A stretch of DNA of 64,000 bases from CAZENU01 sp965222125 (GTDB lineage: Bacteria; Chloroflexota; Dehalococcoidia; Lucifugimonadales; CAZENU01): NCBI GenBank assembly GCA_965222125.1, contig CBDCTC010000005.1:372001-436000 (forward strand), in the 5' to 3' direction. This document shows positions 8,561 through 17,503 of the stretch, piece by piece (within the stretch, counting starts at the first letter, position 1; each line of letters opens with the position of its first letter). The position numbers were made by a program, and so were the translations under genes. The notes beneath the pieces are model-generated. The model ran no database searches and was not told the DNA's origin. It saw only the letters and a list, made by a program, of their open reading frames with translations.

Positions 8561-9310
8561 GTGTCCACCTCTCTGGCTGTCGTAATACCCGTCCTGAACG
8601 AGGAGAAGGACCTGCCCCCCAGCACGGAGCGGTCGGTCGAGTTTCTATTAGCCAATCTCTCCGTGTACGATTGGCGACTCGTCATAGCGGACAACGGCTC
8701 GACCGACTCGACCCCTGAGGTCGGGAAGGGGCTGGCGCGGGCTCACGACCGTGTCGAGTACCTTCGGCTCGAACGACGCGGACGAGGCCTTGCGCTGCGC
8801 ACCGCCTGGCAGCGCGCCGGCGCCGACGTCTCCGCCTACATGGACGTGGATCTGTCGACCGAGCTCGAGGCGCTGCCAGATTTGGTGCGGGCCGTCCGGG
8901 ACGGTGAGTGCGAGATCGCAGTAGCGTCTCGACTCAGGCGCGGAGCCCGGGTGATCGGCAGGCCGCCGCTGCGCGAGGTGGTCTCACGATCGTACAGCCT
9001 CATCGTGCGGACGCTGTTCTGGTCGCGCATCCGCGACTACCAGTGCGGCTGCAAGGTCGTGAGCCGCCGGACCGTCGACGACCTGCTGCCCCTCGTGCAG
9101 GACAACGGCTGGTTCTTCGACACCGAGCTGCTGCTGCTGGCGCTGCACACGGGGTACGGGATCGAGGAGGTTCCGGTGACGTGGACCGACGATCCCGACA
9201 GCCGGGTAAGGATCGTCAGCACAGCCTACGGCGATCTGAAGGGACTGGCGCGGCTGCGGTTCGGCGGCCTGCGCCGGGCGTCCCGCCGGCTGGCTGGCCG
9301 CGACGGCTGA
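8561..9310 (+). CDS. Family 2 glycosyltransferase, dolichyl-phosphate-sugar synthase type
   Basis: 249 residues, GT-A fold. Nucleotide-sugar motifs are VVIPVLNEEKDLP at the start, IADNGSTDST around residue 45, the metal-binding YMDVDLSTE near residue 95, and YQCGCKVVSRR with NGWFFDTELLLLA towards the end. These match enzymes that load glucose or mannose onto a polyprenyl phosphate (Alg5/Dpm1-like). No membrane helix follows, so it is probably peripheral. A GTG start lies 15 bases after purH. A polyprenyl-phosphate sugar would suit lipid-linked transferases such as the DUF2723 protein at 1566-3194; that link is inference. Confidence 0.85.
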   Translation: MSTSLAVVIPVLNEEKDLPPSTERSVEFLLANLSVYDWRLVIADNGSTDSTPEVGKGLARAHDRVEYLRLERRGRGLALRTAWQRAGADVSAYMDVDLSTELEALPDLVRAVRDGECEIAVASRLRRGARVIGRPPLREVVSRSYSLIVRTLFWSRIRDYQCGCKVVSRRTVDDLLPLVQDNGWFFDTELLLLALHTGYGIEEVPVTWTDDPDSRVRIVSTAYGDLKGLARLRFGGLRRASRRLAGRDG

Positions 9311-9320
9311 GACCGCCGTC
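9302..9320. terminator. Hairpin between convergent genes
   Basis: GACGGC (9302-9307) and GCCGTC (9315-9320) form a six-base stem with a seven-base loop. It overlaps the end of the glycosyltransferase gene and sits 16 bases before the end of the convergent Fe-S gene. No T tract follows on either strand, so termination activity is uncertain. Confidence 0.3.
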
Positions 9321-9336
9321 TACGGCCCGCTGTGCG

Positions 9337-10587
9337 TCACTCGTCGCCGCGGGAGTTGCGCTGGCGTTCTATGACGTCTTTGACCTTGCCGGCGAACTTC
9401 TCGAGGTCCTCGGCCGGGGGCACGCCTTCTTCGTCGAGCCTGTCCTTGAGCTGTTGGAAGAGCCAGTCCTCCTTGCGGCCGTGGGGAAACTCGAAGAACT
9501 GGCGGTCGAAGTGCGGTAGCTCGCCCGGTCCGAAGCTGCCCTTGTCTCGTAGCTCGTAGGTCTCGAGCTCTGCCGTCCCCTTGCCCAGCACCTCGCCCGT
9601 CTCGACGTAGTGCTCCATGACCGGCTGCATGCCGAACTTCTGCACCGGGCAGACCTTCATGCAGACGGCGCAGCCTTCGTAGTCCACCATGACGGGGCGG
9701 CAGCGGTCGTAGATCAACTTGTTCTTCTGGACGCCGCGGTACCAGACCTGCTCTTTGACCAGGGCGCGGCCCGGGCAGCGGGCGACGCAGACCTGGCACT
9801 TCTGGCAGAACTTTTGGAAACCGTAGTCTATCGGCGCGTCGTAGCGGACCGGCGCGTCGGTGGAGATAATCATCAGGCGTGACCGGGACCCGAAGTGCGG
9901 CGACAGAAGCTGTCCGTTGGCGCCGAGCTGGCCCAGGCCGGCGGCGACGAACATCGGGATATACGCCCCGCTGGAGTCGCTGGGACTGTGGATCTGTGCG
10001 TGGTGGCCCAGCTCGCGGATGTAGTCGGCGAGCTTCTCGGCGGCAATGCTCTCGATCTCGTAGGTACCGAAGTGGGCGTGCTCGGCCTCCAGGCTCGGTA
10101 TGCTCTGGGTCTGGTCGTAGTCCTGCTCCATCGCCAGGCAGATGGCGTGGCTGAACTTCGCCCAGCTCTTCCGACTGGCGTAGACGAACCGGCGGTCCAG
10201 CCGGGTGAAGCCGACCTCGCCGAACTCCAGCTCGCGGGCCCTCTCACGGATCGCGCCGGTGACGTCGACCGTGGGATCGGGCTCGCCGATGGGCTCGACC
10301 TCGGCCGACCGCGCCGCGAGCTCTATGTGGGGCGCCATGCGCTCGTCGTGGCCCTTGCGGTACTCGGTTATCTCGTCCGTGTACACGGACCACGCCCAAT
10401 CTCGGTCGGCGCCTTTCTCGATATTCTGGGTCTCCAGCGGCTCGGTCCTGCTGAAGAAGGAGAGGTCCTTCTCGCGGATAGGCGCGCCGGGAACGGTGAC
10501 CAGGTCCTCGGCCACCGGGATGGCTACGTCCGGGTCTCCCAACCGTCTGCCGGGCCGCCGAACTACGTGGCTCACTGCCTTGGGCAT
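9337..10587 (-). CDS. Reductive dehalogenase (RdhA)-like Fe-S protein, without export signal
   Basis: 416 residues. The C-terminal part has two ferredoxin-like clusters: a CX2CX2CX3CP set near residue 265 and a CX9CX2CX3CP set near residue 315, the arrangement of reductive dehalogenases and the related QueG. Between residues 205 and 245, GAYIPMFVAAGLGQLG and LLSPHFGSRSRLMIISTDAP match the corrinoid-binding core of RdhA. There is no Tat motif plus hydrophobic segment at the N-terminus and no RdhB anchor nearby, so a cytosolic non-respiratory enzyme is likely. An ATG at 10608 is possible, but the ATG at 10587 has GGAGGG just upstream. Substrate unknown: dehalogenation of an organohalide or another corrinoid-dependent reduction are both possible. 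Confidence 0.8.
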   Translation of the reverse strand: MPKAVSHVVRRPGRRLGDPDVAIPVAEDLVTVPGAPIREKDLSFFSRTEPLETQNIEKGADRDWAWSVYTDEITEYRKGHDERMAPHIELAARSAEVEPIGEPDPTVDVTGAIRERARELEFGEVGFTRLDRRFVYASRKSWAKFSHAICLAMEQDYDQTQSIPSLEAEHAHFGTYEIESIAAEKLADYIRELGHHAQIHSPSDSSGAYIPMFVAAGLGQLGANGQLLSPHFGSRSRLMIISTDAPVRYDAPIDYGFQKFCQKCQVCVARCPGRALVKEQVWYRGVQKNKLIYDRCRPVMVDYEGCAVCMKVCPVQKFGMQPVMEHYVETGEVLGKGTAELETYELRDKGSFGPGELPHFDRQFFEFPHGRKEDWLFQQLKDRLDEEGVPPAEDLEKFAGKVKDVIERQRNSRGDE

Positions 10588-10713
10588 CGTTCCCTCCTGT
10601 GCGCTCATCCGCCGAGTCTAGCGATGTAGCCCGCCGCAATCAAGTGGCTGGCGGCGCCTGATCTCGTTTTCTCACGTCACTGCCGCGCGGATGGCATGTC
10701 GGTATTCGTCCCG

Positions 10714-11760
10714 TCAGGGGGGGCCGCCACCCGAGCCGACCGCGTCGGACATCGGACGCCTGCGGCGGCGCACGACCTCCGATATGAGCAGAGCGAGACC
10801 GCCGAATAAGACCACGCTGACGTAGGTGATCGTGCGGTCGATGAGCGTGACGGACACGGCGTCGGCTCGCGGCAGCCCCAACACGAGCAGACCGACGAGG
10901 CCCGCCTCGACGGCGCCGACTCCGCCCGGGGAAGGCACTGTGCTCAGGATGGCGTGTCCCAACGCGGCCAGAACGACGAGCGGAAGAGAGATGTCCAGGT
11001 CCATGGCCTCCACTACGAGGTGGATACGGCCGACCTCGAGCAGCCATCCGATCAATCCGAGAGCCAGGACGGACCGACGGCGCCGGTGCCTCAGGCTGCC
11101 GAGAGTCCCCTCCTGAAAGCGGCCGTACGCTCCCTGCAGTCTTGCCGGGAGGTACTGCGCCGCACGGGTGCCGTACCCCCTCATGAGCAGAAGCAGGGCG
11201 GCGAGCCCGGCGGCCATCACCGTAGCGGCTATCGCGACATAGGCGATGATGCCGATGTCGCTAACGGCCGAGTACCAGAGCACGGCGATGACCACGAGCA
11301 CCAGCACGGAGATCATGTCCACGAACCGCTCGGCCAGGATCGTTCCGAGGCTCCACGAGAACCCTCCGCCCGATCTCGCCGCGAGCGCGTAAGCGCGGTA
11401 GGCGTCGCCCAGGCGCAGGGGCGCGATCCCGTTGACGAACCAGCCGATCAGAATGAGCTGGGAGAACTGGAGCACCGACGGCTGACTGGTTGCCAGCGCG
11501 TTGCCCATGCCGGCGTTGTACGCTAGGATCTTCCATCGCAGGCCGCGGACGATGAAGGTGAGGTAGTAGACCGCGACGGCCGCAGCGTAGAGTCGGAAGT
11601 CCATCGCCTGTACGTTGTGCCACGTCCTGGACCAGTCGACCCTGAACGTCGCGGCGAGAAGGGCCACGAAGCCGATTGCGATCGCGAACGAGGCGAGCGT
11701 TCGGAGGGAGAAAATGTGGCGTCGAAGCGAAGGCGTCGACGACCCCTTGGTTACGCTCAC
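10714..11760 (-). CDS. Lysylphosphatidylglycerol synthase TM-region family protein (flippase-like)
   Basis: 348 residues with about eight hydrophobic segments and short loops. Typical features are a first helix near residues 15-40, YYLTFIVRGLRWKIL, the GWFVNGIAPLRLGDAYRA segment and SPGGVGAVEAGLVGLL near residue 285. This matches the UPF0104/AglD/YbhN group of integral membrane proteins, related to the membrane half of MprF, that act in lipid or glycolipid transfer. The MprF synthase domain is absent. It ends 19 bases after the rsmG stop on the same strand, so the two may be cotranscribed. The substrate is unknown. Confidence 0.8.
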   Translation of the reverse strand: MSVTKGSSTPSLRRHIFSLRTLASFAIAIGFVALLAATFRVDWSRTWHNVQAMDFRLYAAAVAVYYLTFIVRGLRWKILAYNAGMGNALATSQPSVLQFSQLILIGWFVNGIAPLRLGDAYRAYALAARSGGGFSWSLGTILAERFVDMISVLVLVVIAVLWYSAVSDIGIIAYVAIAATVMAAGLAALLLLMRGYGTRAAQYLPARLQGAYGRFQEGTLGSLRHRRRRSVLALGLIGWLLEVGRIHLVVEAMDLDISLPLVVLAALGHAILSTVPSPGGVGAVEAGLVGLLVLGLPRADAVSVTLIDRTITYVSVVLFGGLALLISEVVRRRRRPMSDAVGSGGGPP

Positions 11761-11779
11761 CCGCCGTCCGTTGCGAGCA

Positions 11780-12493
11780 TCATAAGGGGCGCTTCAACGG
11801 AATCCCCGGCCGTCTCGGGTACCGGGAGGGCGTCGGAGTCCTCTTGTCGATCGTCACGAGGAGCCGCATAACGTCGGATTCGGGCACGGTGATCGGCGTC
11901 ACGGAGCGTAGCTTCCCTCCCAGCAGGGCGATGGCGGACTCGGCGTCCTCTATCTCCTGCTGGGCGCCGAGCGCTTTCTGTGCGACTACAAGCCCGCCCA
12001 GGCGGCAGAAGGGCAGCGTCAACTCGACCAGGACGGGGAGCTTGGCGACCGCGCGTGAGGCCACGAAGTCGAACTGCTCCCGCAGCTTGACGTCGTGGGC
12101 CAGCGTCTCCGCGCGGCCCGTCAACACGCCGACGCCGACCAATCCCAGACTGCCGACGAGGTGTTCCAGGAACGCGGCTTTCTTCTCGGTCGCTTCCAAT
12201 AGCGTGACGCTCAGCCCGGAGTGAGCGATGGCCAACGGGACGCCCGGCAGTCCGGCGCCGCTGCCGACATCAAGGAGTCTCGCCCCGCGCGGCATGTCCC
12301 CGGGGATGGCTGCGGAGACGGAAAGGCTGTCGAGGAAGTGGCGAGTCTGTACTTCCTCGTACTCCGTGACGGAAGTCAGATTGATCCTGCGATTCCAATC
12401 TACCATCTCTTGGTAGAAGCTTTCGAACCGGTCTAGCTGAGAGGCATCGAGCTCGATGCCCAACTTCCCGGCGCCTCTTAGGAGCCGCTCCAC
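11780..12493 (-). CDS. rsmG: 16S rRNA (guanine(527)-N(7))-methyltransferase
   Basis: 237 residues. SAM-dependent methylation of G527 in the 530 loop of 16S rRNA. Motifs: NLTSVTEYEEVQTRHFLDSL near residue 40, the SAM loop LLDVGSGAGLPGVPLAI near residue 73, LLEATEKKAAFL, and the FDFVASRAVAKLP segment around residue 140. Start is a GTG at 12493. The last 15 residues (TPTPSRYPRRPGIPLKR) look like a basic extension beyond the family core. RsmG loss is known to give low-level streptomycin resistance; here the gene is intact. Confidence 0.95.
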   Translation of the reverse strand: MERLLRGAGKLGIELDASQLDRFESFYQEMVDWNRRINLTSVTEYEEVQTRHFLDSLSVSAAIPGDMPRGARLLDVGSGAGLPGVPLAIAHSGLSVTLLEATEKKAAFLEHLVGSLGLVGVGVLTGRAETLAHDVKLREQFDFVASRAVAKLPVLVELTLPFCRLGGLVVAQKALGAQQEIEDAESAIALLGGKLRSVTPITVPESDVMRLLVTIDKRTPTPSRYPRRPGIPLKRPL

Positions 12494-12713
12494 GGTACTG
12501 GTGCTCCTGTGTCCATGAGTCTGGGGATTATAGCACCGGCTAGTCCGGGCATCCCAAGCGGGCGCTGCCGGTCCAGCGCCCCCGTAGGGTAGAGCAGAAC
12601 CGAGTAGCTCTGTGAGGGACCCTGCGGCATCGTGTCGAGGCGGACGTTCTTGTCTTGGATGGACTCACACGCCATGAGGACGAGCACAGTACTTTTGCGG
12701 TCTGTGTTCCGCC

Positions 12714-12722
12714 TGATACAAT
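12714..12722 (+). promoter_or_regulatory. Extended -10 for the PEBP lipoprotein gene
   Basis: TGATACAAT is an extended -10 with TACAAT at 12717-12722, five of six to consensus. TTGCGG lies about 16 bases upstream as a weak -35. It is 50 bases before the GTG start at 12772 in the 278-base gap between divergent genes. Confidence 0.5.
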
Positions 12723-12771
12723 CGAGCCTATCACGCCGAACCGGTTCGAGTCGGCGCCGCGAGGTGATTGG

Positions 12772-13572
12772 GTGACACATCTCAAGATCGCGTCCACATT
12801 GGCCGGCGTCCTGGCCTGTACGCTTATTGCCTTTGGCTGCTCCAGTGACGCTGTAGAGGAGACGGATGTCGCCGCTCCGGCGGCGGCGGCCGACAGTGCA
12901 GCACCGGCAACGGAGCCAGGAGACTACAAAGTCCAGCAGACGTTCCCACTGGAAATCGAGCTTACCAGCACGGCGTTCAACAGGATCAGGCGAATACCGA
13001 TCAAGTACACGTGCACTGACAACGAGTACTATCCCGTGACCGGGGCGGAAATCAAGTACGGCGAGGACAAGTCGCCTCCGCTGGCCTGGACAGGCGCCCC
13101 TGCGGAAACGGTCAGCGTTGCGATCGTCGCGGACGACCCCGACGTGGCCGTTGACGAGGAGCGCGACCCCTCCGAGGAGGTGGTCCCGTACGTCCACTGG
13201 CTGATCTGGAACATACCCGCCCAGGTCACGGAGCTGGACGAGAGCGTGCCCACCACGACCGAGGTTGCCACGATCGGCCCTGACACCCGGCAAGGCACGA
13301 ACGATTTCGGCGGTGTGGGGTACGGTGGGCCGTGTCCGCCGCCGAACCTGACTGCCATTTTTGGCTCACAGTCCGGAAACTACGATGGCGAGGGTGGAGG
13401 GCTCAGGGTGCAGACTCCCCACGGCTACATGTTCAGGATCTACGCGCTGGACGCGGAGCTGGACCTGCCGGCCGGCGCCACCAAGAACGAGCTGCTGAAG
13501 GCGATGGACGGTCACATCCTGTCCGCGGGCGAGCTCAAAGGCGAGTACGTCAACAAGCGCATATTCAAATAG
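12772..13572 (+). CDS. YbhB/YbcL-type PEBP (Raf-kinase-inhibitor-like) secreted lipoprotein
   Basis: 266 residues. The N-terminus has two charged residues, a hydrophobic stretch (TLAGVLACTLIAF) and a cysteine at about residue 21 followed by SSD, which looks like a lipoprotein signal although the -3 position is not the usual leucine. A Ala/Thr-rich linker leads to a PEBP domain with KYTCTDNE, SPPLAWTGAP, VAIVADDPD, YVHWLIWNIP and a C-terminal HGYMFRIYALD segment. The conserved DPD and HW residues form the anion pocket in the family. The ligand is unknown. The GTG at 12772 is preferred over the upstream in-frame start because GAGGTGAT precedes it and the signal begins there. Confidence 0.82.
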   Translation: MTHLKIASTLAGVLACTLIAFGCSSDAVEETDVAAPAAAADSAAPATEPGDYKVQQTFPLEIELTSTAFNRIRRIPIKYTCTDNEYYPVTGAEIKYGEDKSPPLAWTGAPAETVSVAIVADDPDVAVDEERDPSEEVVPYVHWLIWNIPAQVTELDESVPTTTEVATIGPDTRQGTNDFGGVGYGGPCPPPNLTAIFGSQSGNYDGEGGGLRVQTPHGYMFRIYALDAELDLPAGATKNELLKAMDGHILSAGELKGEYVNKRIFK

Positions 13573-13673
13573 CGGCCAGACACAACGCGTATGGGTTCTT
13601 GCGGGCTGCTGGGAAGGTGCGGCGCGCCCTAGGTTCTTCGCGTTGCTCAGGACGACAGTTCTTCGGCAGCCTG

Positions 13674-14726
13674 CTAGACGTTCAGCCGAACGTCCTCGTA
13701 GGCCGGGTCTTTGACGTAGACCTGGACCCTGCCTCTGCGTGTGTCCACGACGAAGAGGCGGCCCTTGGCGTCGACGGCCACGGCGACCGGCCGTTCGAAC
13801 CTGCCCAACTGTGTTCGGTCGCCGGTTCGCCGGTAGGCTTTGGCGTTGTCCTCGACTGCCTCGACGTTCTCTTTGACAGGGCCGGATAGCTCGGTGGCGT
13901 CTCCGTAGATGGCGCCGATGACTTCGCCGTCCGGTTCGAATATCTGTACCCGCTTGTTCCCCCAGTCGGCCACGTAGACGTCGCCGTCGCTGTCCACGGC
14001 GACGTCCGACGGGTGATCGAGCGGGTTGTCGTCGTCAGGCGAAGCCCCGTAGGACACGATGAAACGGCCGTCCGGCGTGAACTTCTGCACCCGGTCGTTG
14101 CCCCAGTCGGCGACGTATACGTCGCCGTGGGCGTCCAGGGCGATGCCCCACGGGCTGTCGAGCTCGCCGTCACCGCTGCCCCTGCTACCCCAGGCGTCCA
14201 GGAATCGCCCGTCCTTGGTGAACTTCTGCACCCGGTCATTGCCGCTGTCGACCAAGTAGAGGTTGTCGTCGCGGTCGAACGCCATGCCCGACGGGCCGTC
14301 GAGCTGGCCGGGCTGCGAGCCGTGCTCACCCCACCTGCCCAGCGCCTCGCCGGCGGGGTCGTATTCGGGGAACGGGTAGTACGGGCCGTCCGGCCCGAAC
14401 ACGGCGACGAAGTTGCCGTACTCGTCGCAGCAGTAGAGGTTGTCGCCGCTGTCAGCCGCGAGCGCCGTGGGCCAGACGAACTCGTTGCGGGCGAAATCGC
14501 CGATCCTGACGCCGTCGTCGACAGACCACCTGCCGATCTTCGGCTGGTGGGCGATGTTGATTTCCTCGGCCAGGGGTCGGACCGGCATCCCGCGGCTCAG
14601 CACCCATAGCGTATCGCCGCCGCCGACGGCGACCGAGCAGGGGTACCGCACACCGCGGACGACGCTGTCCTGACCTATGGCGTGTGAGAAGTGCCAGACA
14701 CGTACGCCGAAGGAGATCGTACGCAT
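13674..14726 (-). CDS. NHL-repeat beta-propeller protein (block A)
   Basis: 350 residues of NHL/SMP-30-like repeats, probably a six-bladed propeller. Blades end in units such as LYCCDEYGNFVAVF, LYLVDSGNDRVQKF, VYVADWGNDRVQKF and VYVADWGNKRVQIF, with a last blade LFVVDTRRGRVQVY. There is no signal peptide or membrane segment, so the protein should be cytosolic, unusual for NHL proteins. It starts 3 bases after the DUF1501 stop and is the third gene of the DUF1800-DUF1501-NHL row. A paralogue of identical length lies at 18971-20023. The likely role is a binding scaffold; no catalytic site is evident. Confidence 0.88.
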   Translation of the reverse strand: MRTISFGVRVWHFSHAIGQDSVVRGVRYPCSVAVGGGDTLWVLSRGMPVRPLAEEINIAHQPKIGRWSVDDGVRIGDFARNEFVWPTALAADSGDNLYCCDEYGNFVAVFGPDGPYYPFPEYDPAGEALGRWGEHGSQPGQLDGPSGMAFDRDDNLYLVDSGNDRVQKFTKDGRFLDAWGSRGSGDGELDSPWGIALDAHGDVYVADWGNDRVQKFTPDGRFIVSYGASPDDDNPLDHPSDVAVDSDGDVYVADWGNKRVQIFEPDGEVIGAIYGDATELSGPVKENVEAVEDNAKAYRRTGDRTQLGRFERPVAVAVDAKGRLFVVDTRRGRVQVYVKDPAYEDVRLNV

Positions 14727-14729
14727 CGG

Positions 14730-15872
14730 TCAGCCGGCTATGAAATCGGGCTTCGCGAAACGCCCGTTGACTATGGGCTCGGCGTCCAGTCCGAGCCAGT
14801 CTTCGAGGACCGTGGAGTAGAGTCCGCGGAAGTCCAGGTTGGGCTCCAGGTCGCCGTCCACGAGCGCCTCGACCCTGGTGTCCGGGTACTCCGAGTACAT
14901 GCCGCCCGCTACGCCGGGGCCGATGGCGAAGGCGACGCCGCCCGATCCGTGGTCGGTGCCCTCGCCGTTCTCCTTCACACGGCGGCCGAACTCCGAGAAC
15001 AGCAGCATGACTACGTTCTCGTCCGCGTCGTGCTGTCTGAGGTCGTCCCAGAAATCGACGATGGCCCGGGAGGCCTCCGTCCAGAGCTTGCCGTGCATGT
15101 ACTCCTGGGAGCCGTGGGTGTCGAAGCTCCCCAGAGTGGTGTAGAAGAACCGCGAGCCGACATCGGCCGTGTGGATCATCGCCACCGAGCGCAGGCTCTG
15201 GGAGATCGAGTCGGCGCCGTACTCTATGGTCGACTCGTAGCGGGAGGGGACCGCTTTCAGGATGTCCGCGCCCTTCATGGCGTCCTTTCCGGTGAGGCTG
15301 AGGTAGTCCATTATGTCGGATACGGGGCCAGATCCCATGCCGGGCGCGTACATCGCCGCGAACCGCGCCAGCATCCTCTCGCGCTCCGACTCGCGCTCGA
15401 CGCCCGTGAACAGCCCGTAGCTGGAGAGATCGGCGACCGACGCCACCGAAACGCCGGGCGCAACGAGGGCTCTGGGAAGGCCGTGGCCGATGTTCACGGT
15501 GCCGATCGGGTTCTCGCCCTTCGGGTCGATCTGCCGGGATGCGCGTCCGATCCAGCCTTCGTCACCCACCTTGACCGGCTCGCAGGTGTGCCAGATGTCC
15601 ATCGAGCGGAAGTGTGAGCGCGACGGGTTCTCGTAGCCGACGCCGTGCACGATGGCCATGTCGCCGCGGTCGTAGACCTCCTTCAACGGGCCCATGGCCG
15701 GGTGGAAGCCCAGGCGGTCGTCGATCTTGTGCACCTCGTCTTCGCCGAGACGCAGCTTGACGCGGTTGTCGTGGTAGTTCGGGTCGGTGTAGGGCACGAC
15801 GGTGTTGAGGTAATCGTTGCCTCCGTTCAGCTCGACAACGACGACGACCGGGTCTTTGTTCTCGACGGTCAT
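14730..15872 (-). CDS. DUF1501 family protein
   Basis: 380 residues. DUF1501 belongs to the alkaline-phosphatase/sulfatase-like superfamily and usually occurs beside DUF1800; its reaction is unknown. Family marks are VVVELNGGNDYLNTVVPY at residue 10, the YENPSRSHFRSMDIWHT segment near residue 80, a FSEFGRRVKENGEGTDHGSG stretch near residue 290, and AIGPGVAGG. The His/Asp-rich TDHGSGG fits a metal site. Most family members carry a Tat signal, but here the protein begins directly with the core, so it should stay in the cytosol. The ATG has AAGGAG upstream and follows the DUF1800 stop by 18 bases. No counterpart exists in block B. Confidence 0.88.
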   Translation of the reverse strand: MTVENKDPVVVVVELNGGNDYLNTVVPYTDPNYHDNRVKLRLGEDEVHKIDDRLGFHPAMGPLKEVYDRGDMAIVHGVGYENPSRSHFRSMDIWHTCEPVKVGDEGWIGRASRQIDPKGENPIGTVNIGHGLPRALVAPGVSVASVADLSSYGLFTGVERESERERMLARFAAMYAPGMGSGPVSDIMDYLSLTGKDAMKGADILKAVPSRYESTIEYGADSISQSLRSVAMIHTADVGSRFFYTTLGSFDTHGSQEYMHGKLWTEASRAIVDFWDDLRQHDADENVVMLLFSEFGRRVKENGEGTDHGSGGVAFAIGPGVAGGMYSEYPDTRVEALVDGDLEPNLDFRGLYSTVLEDWLGLDAEPIVNGRFAKPDFIAG

Positions 15873-15890
15873 GGCGGCGTCTCCTTGCCT

Positions 15891-17303
15891 CTATCCGAAC
15901 TGGTACTCGCGTGTGCCGGCGATGAGCGCCATCACGTTTCCGGCGCGGCGCGACAGGTCTTCCCTGTCCTGGGCCGTTCTGTACGATAGCTCACCGTCCG
16001 CCGCGGCCTCGGCGACGAGGTTGTCCCGGATGGTAGGGGAGACCTCGAGCGGGCCCATCAGGTCGAGGCATCGGTCTACCAGGTCCTCCGCGGGCATGGA
16101 GCCTCCGTTGGCAGACCGGCTGACGATCCAGTCGAGGTTGCGGCGGTTGCCCGGCAGGTCCGGCCGCCGTACGTAGTCTGCGACGAAGTTGACGCGGTTC
16201 ATGAGCGAGCCGCTGTTGATCCACTCCTTGCCGGTGTGCCAGCCCTCGACGCTGGGCGGATTCATCAGGGCTTGGCCCATCTTCTCAGTCTCCAGCCCGA
16301 TCATTCCCCACTCGGGGGCGGGCTTGCCGAGCGCCCCGGTGAGCTTGAGAGCGCCGATGACGACCTCCGTCGGGCTCTTCACCTTTCGGAACGCGGCCTC
16401 CTTGAAGAAGGCGGAGTTGAACAGGACGCGCAGCACGGGCTTGATCTCGTAGTTGGACTCTACGAATGTCCGCGCGAGCGTCCCTACCGCTTCAGGGTCA
16501 CCCGGGGGCTCGATGTTCCAGGCCGGTACCTGCGGCTCCTCTGCGACGAAGAAGTTGTACAAGTGCCTGCAAATGAAGGCCGCGCACGCGGGTTGGCTTA
16601 CGACGATGTCGATGATGTCCTCGCCGTTGAACCGGCCGGTCTGTCCGAGGAACGTCTTGACGCCGCCGTCATGGTCCTCGGCGCGGTACCTGAAGACCCA
16701 GGGGAAGTTACCCCAGGGTGTGGACGGGGCGGTTGGCTCGAAGCTCCATCCCGTGAACGCCCGGGAGCACTCGTAGACGTCGGTTTCGGTGTAGTTGTTC
16801 ACTCCCATGGAGAAGAGCTCCAGGAGCTCGCGCCCCCAGTTCTCGTTGGGCGCCCGCTTGTGGTTGTCCTGGTTGTCGAGCCAGAAGATCATGGCCGGGT
16901 CCTTGGCTATTTCGACGAGAAGCCGCCGGTAGCTGCCCATGCCGTGCTTTCGGAACAGCGCCACCTGGTTGGCCATTTGGCCGCTGTGCTCGACCTTCGA
17001 GGCGGCGGTGGCGAATACATAGTGCCAGAACAGCGCGACCTTCTCCTGCAAAGGCCGCTGGGTGTTGAGCATCCGGTAAATCCAGTCGGTCTGCGCGTGC
17101 AGGACGCTCCACGAGTTTTCGGCCTGCGGCAGACGGCGGTAGAGGGGATACATGTCAACGTCAGGCTGAGACTCGGGGTCGAGCAGCGTCTCCACGGTCG
17201 CGTCGTAGCCCCGCTCGGCGAGTCGCTCAAGCTCGTCGCGAGTCGCGCCGAAGCCGGCGCGCCGCATCAGGTGGGCCATCAACCGGAGGTCGTTGTCGGC
17301 CAT
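15891..17303 (-). CDS. DUF1800 family protein (block A)
   Basis: 470 residues, mostly alpha-helical. DUF1800 marks are HLMRRAGFGATRDEL at residue 10, MALFWHYVF-like WHYVFATA near residue 95, the LDNQDNHKRAPNENWGRELLELF stretch near residue 145 (seen here in pieces NENWGRELLELFSMG), YECSRAFTGW, and PPSVEGWHTGKEWI near residue 360. The frame is open to 17363, but the ATG at 17303 has GGGGAG upstream and is also the start of the paralogue at 21447. No signal peptide is present, whereas many relatives are exported. Function of the family is unknown; constant pairing with DUF1501 suggests a shared complex or pathway. Confidence 0.88.
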   Translation of the reverse strand: MADNDLRLMAHLMRRAGFGATRDELERLAERGYDATVETLLDPESQPDVDMYPLYRRLPQAENSWSVLHAQTDWIYRMLNTQRPLQEKVALFWHYVFATAASKVEHSGQMANQVALFRKHGMGSYRRLLVEIAKDPAMIFWLDNQDNHKRAPNENWGRELLELFSMGVNNYTETDVYECSRAFTGWSFEPTAPSTPWGNFPWVFRYRAEDHDGGVKTFLGQTGRFNGEDIIDIVVSQPACAAFICRHLYNFFVAEEPQVPAWNIEPPGDPEAVGTLARTFVESNYEIKPVLRVLFNSAFFKEAAFRKVKSPTEVVIGALKLTGALGKPAPEWGMIGLETEKMGQALMNPPSVEGWHTGKEWINSGSLMNRVNFVADYVRRPDLPGNRRNLDWIVSRSANGGSMPAEDLVDRCLDLMGPLEVSPTIRDNLVAEAAADGELSYRTAQDREDLSRRAGNVMALIAGTREYQFG

Positions 17304-17425
17304 AGTCGTCTCCCCCTGCGACCGGAATAGCCCCAGTTTCATACGCGCAGGCCGGGTAGTCAAGCTATGCCGGGGATCCGGGATCGTCTTGGGGAGACAA
17401 ACCTATCTCAGCAAGTCTGTCGCTG

Positions 17426-17473
17426 TTGACATGCGCATCCTGTTGCAGTAGACTCGTTACCTAATAGGTAACG
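17426..17473 (+). promoter_or_regulatory. Promoter and palindromic operator of the higBA module
   Basis: A perfect TTGACA (17426-17431), 17-base spacer and TAGACT (17449-17454). This is followed at once by the inverted repeat CGTTACC-TAATA-GGTAACG (17455-17473), seven-base arms and five-base centre, covering the expected transcription start. This layout suits autorepression by the HTH antitoxin encoded downstream. Confidence 0.75.
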
Positions 17474-17503
17474 GGCGACATACGATTACAGGACTGTGGC
17501 TGC

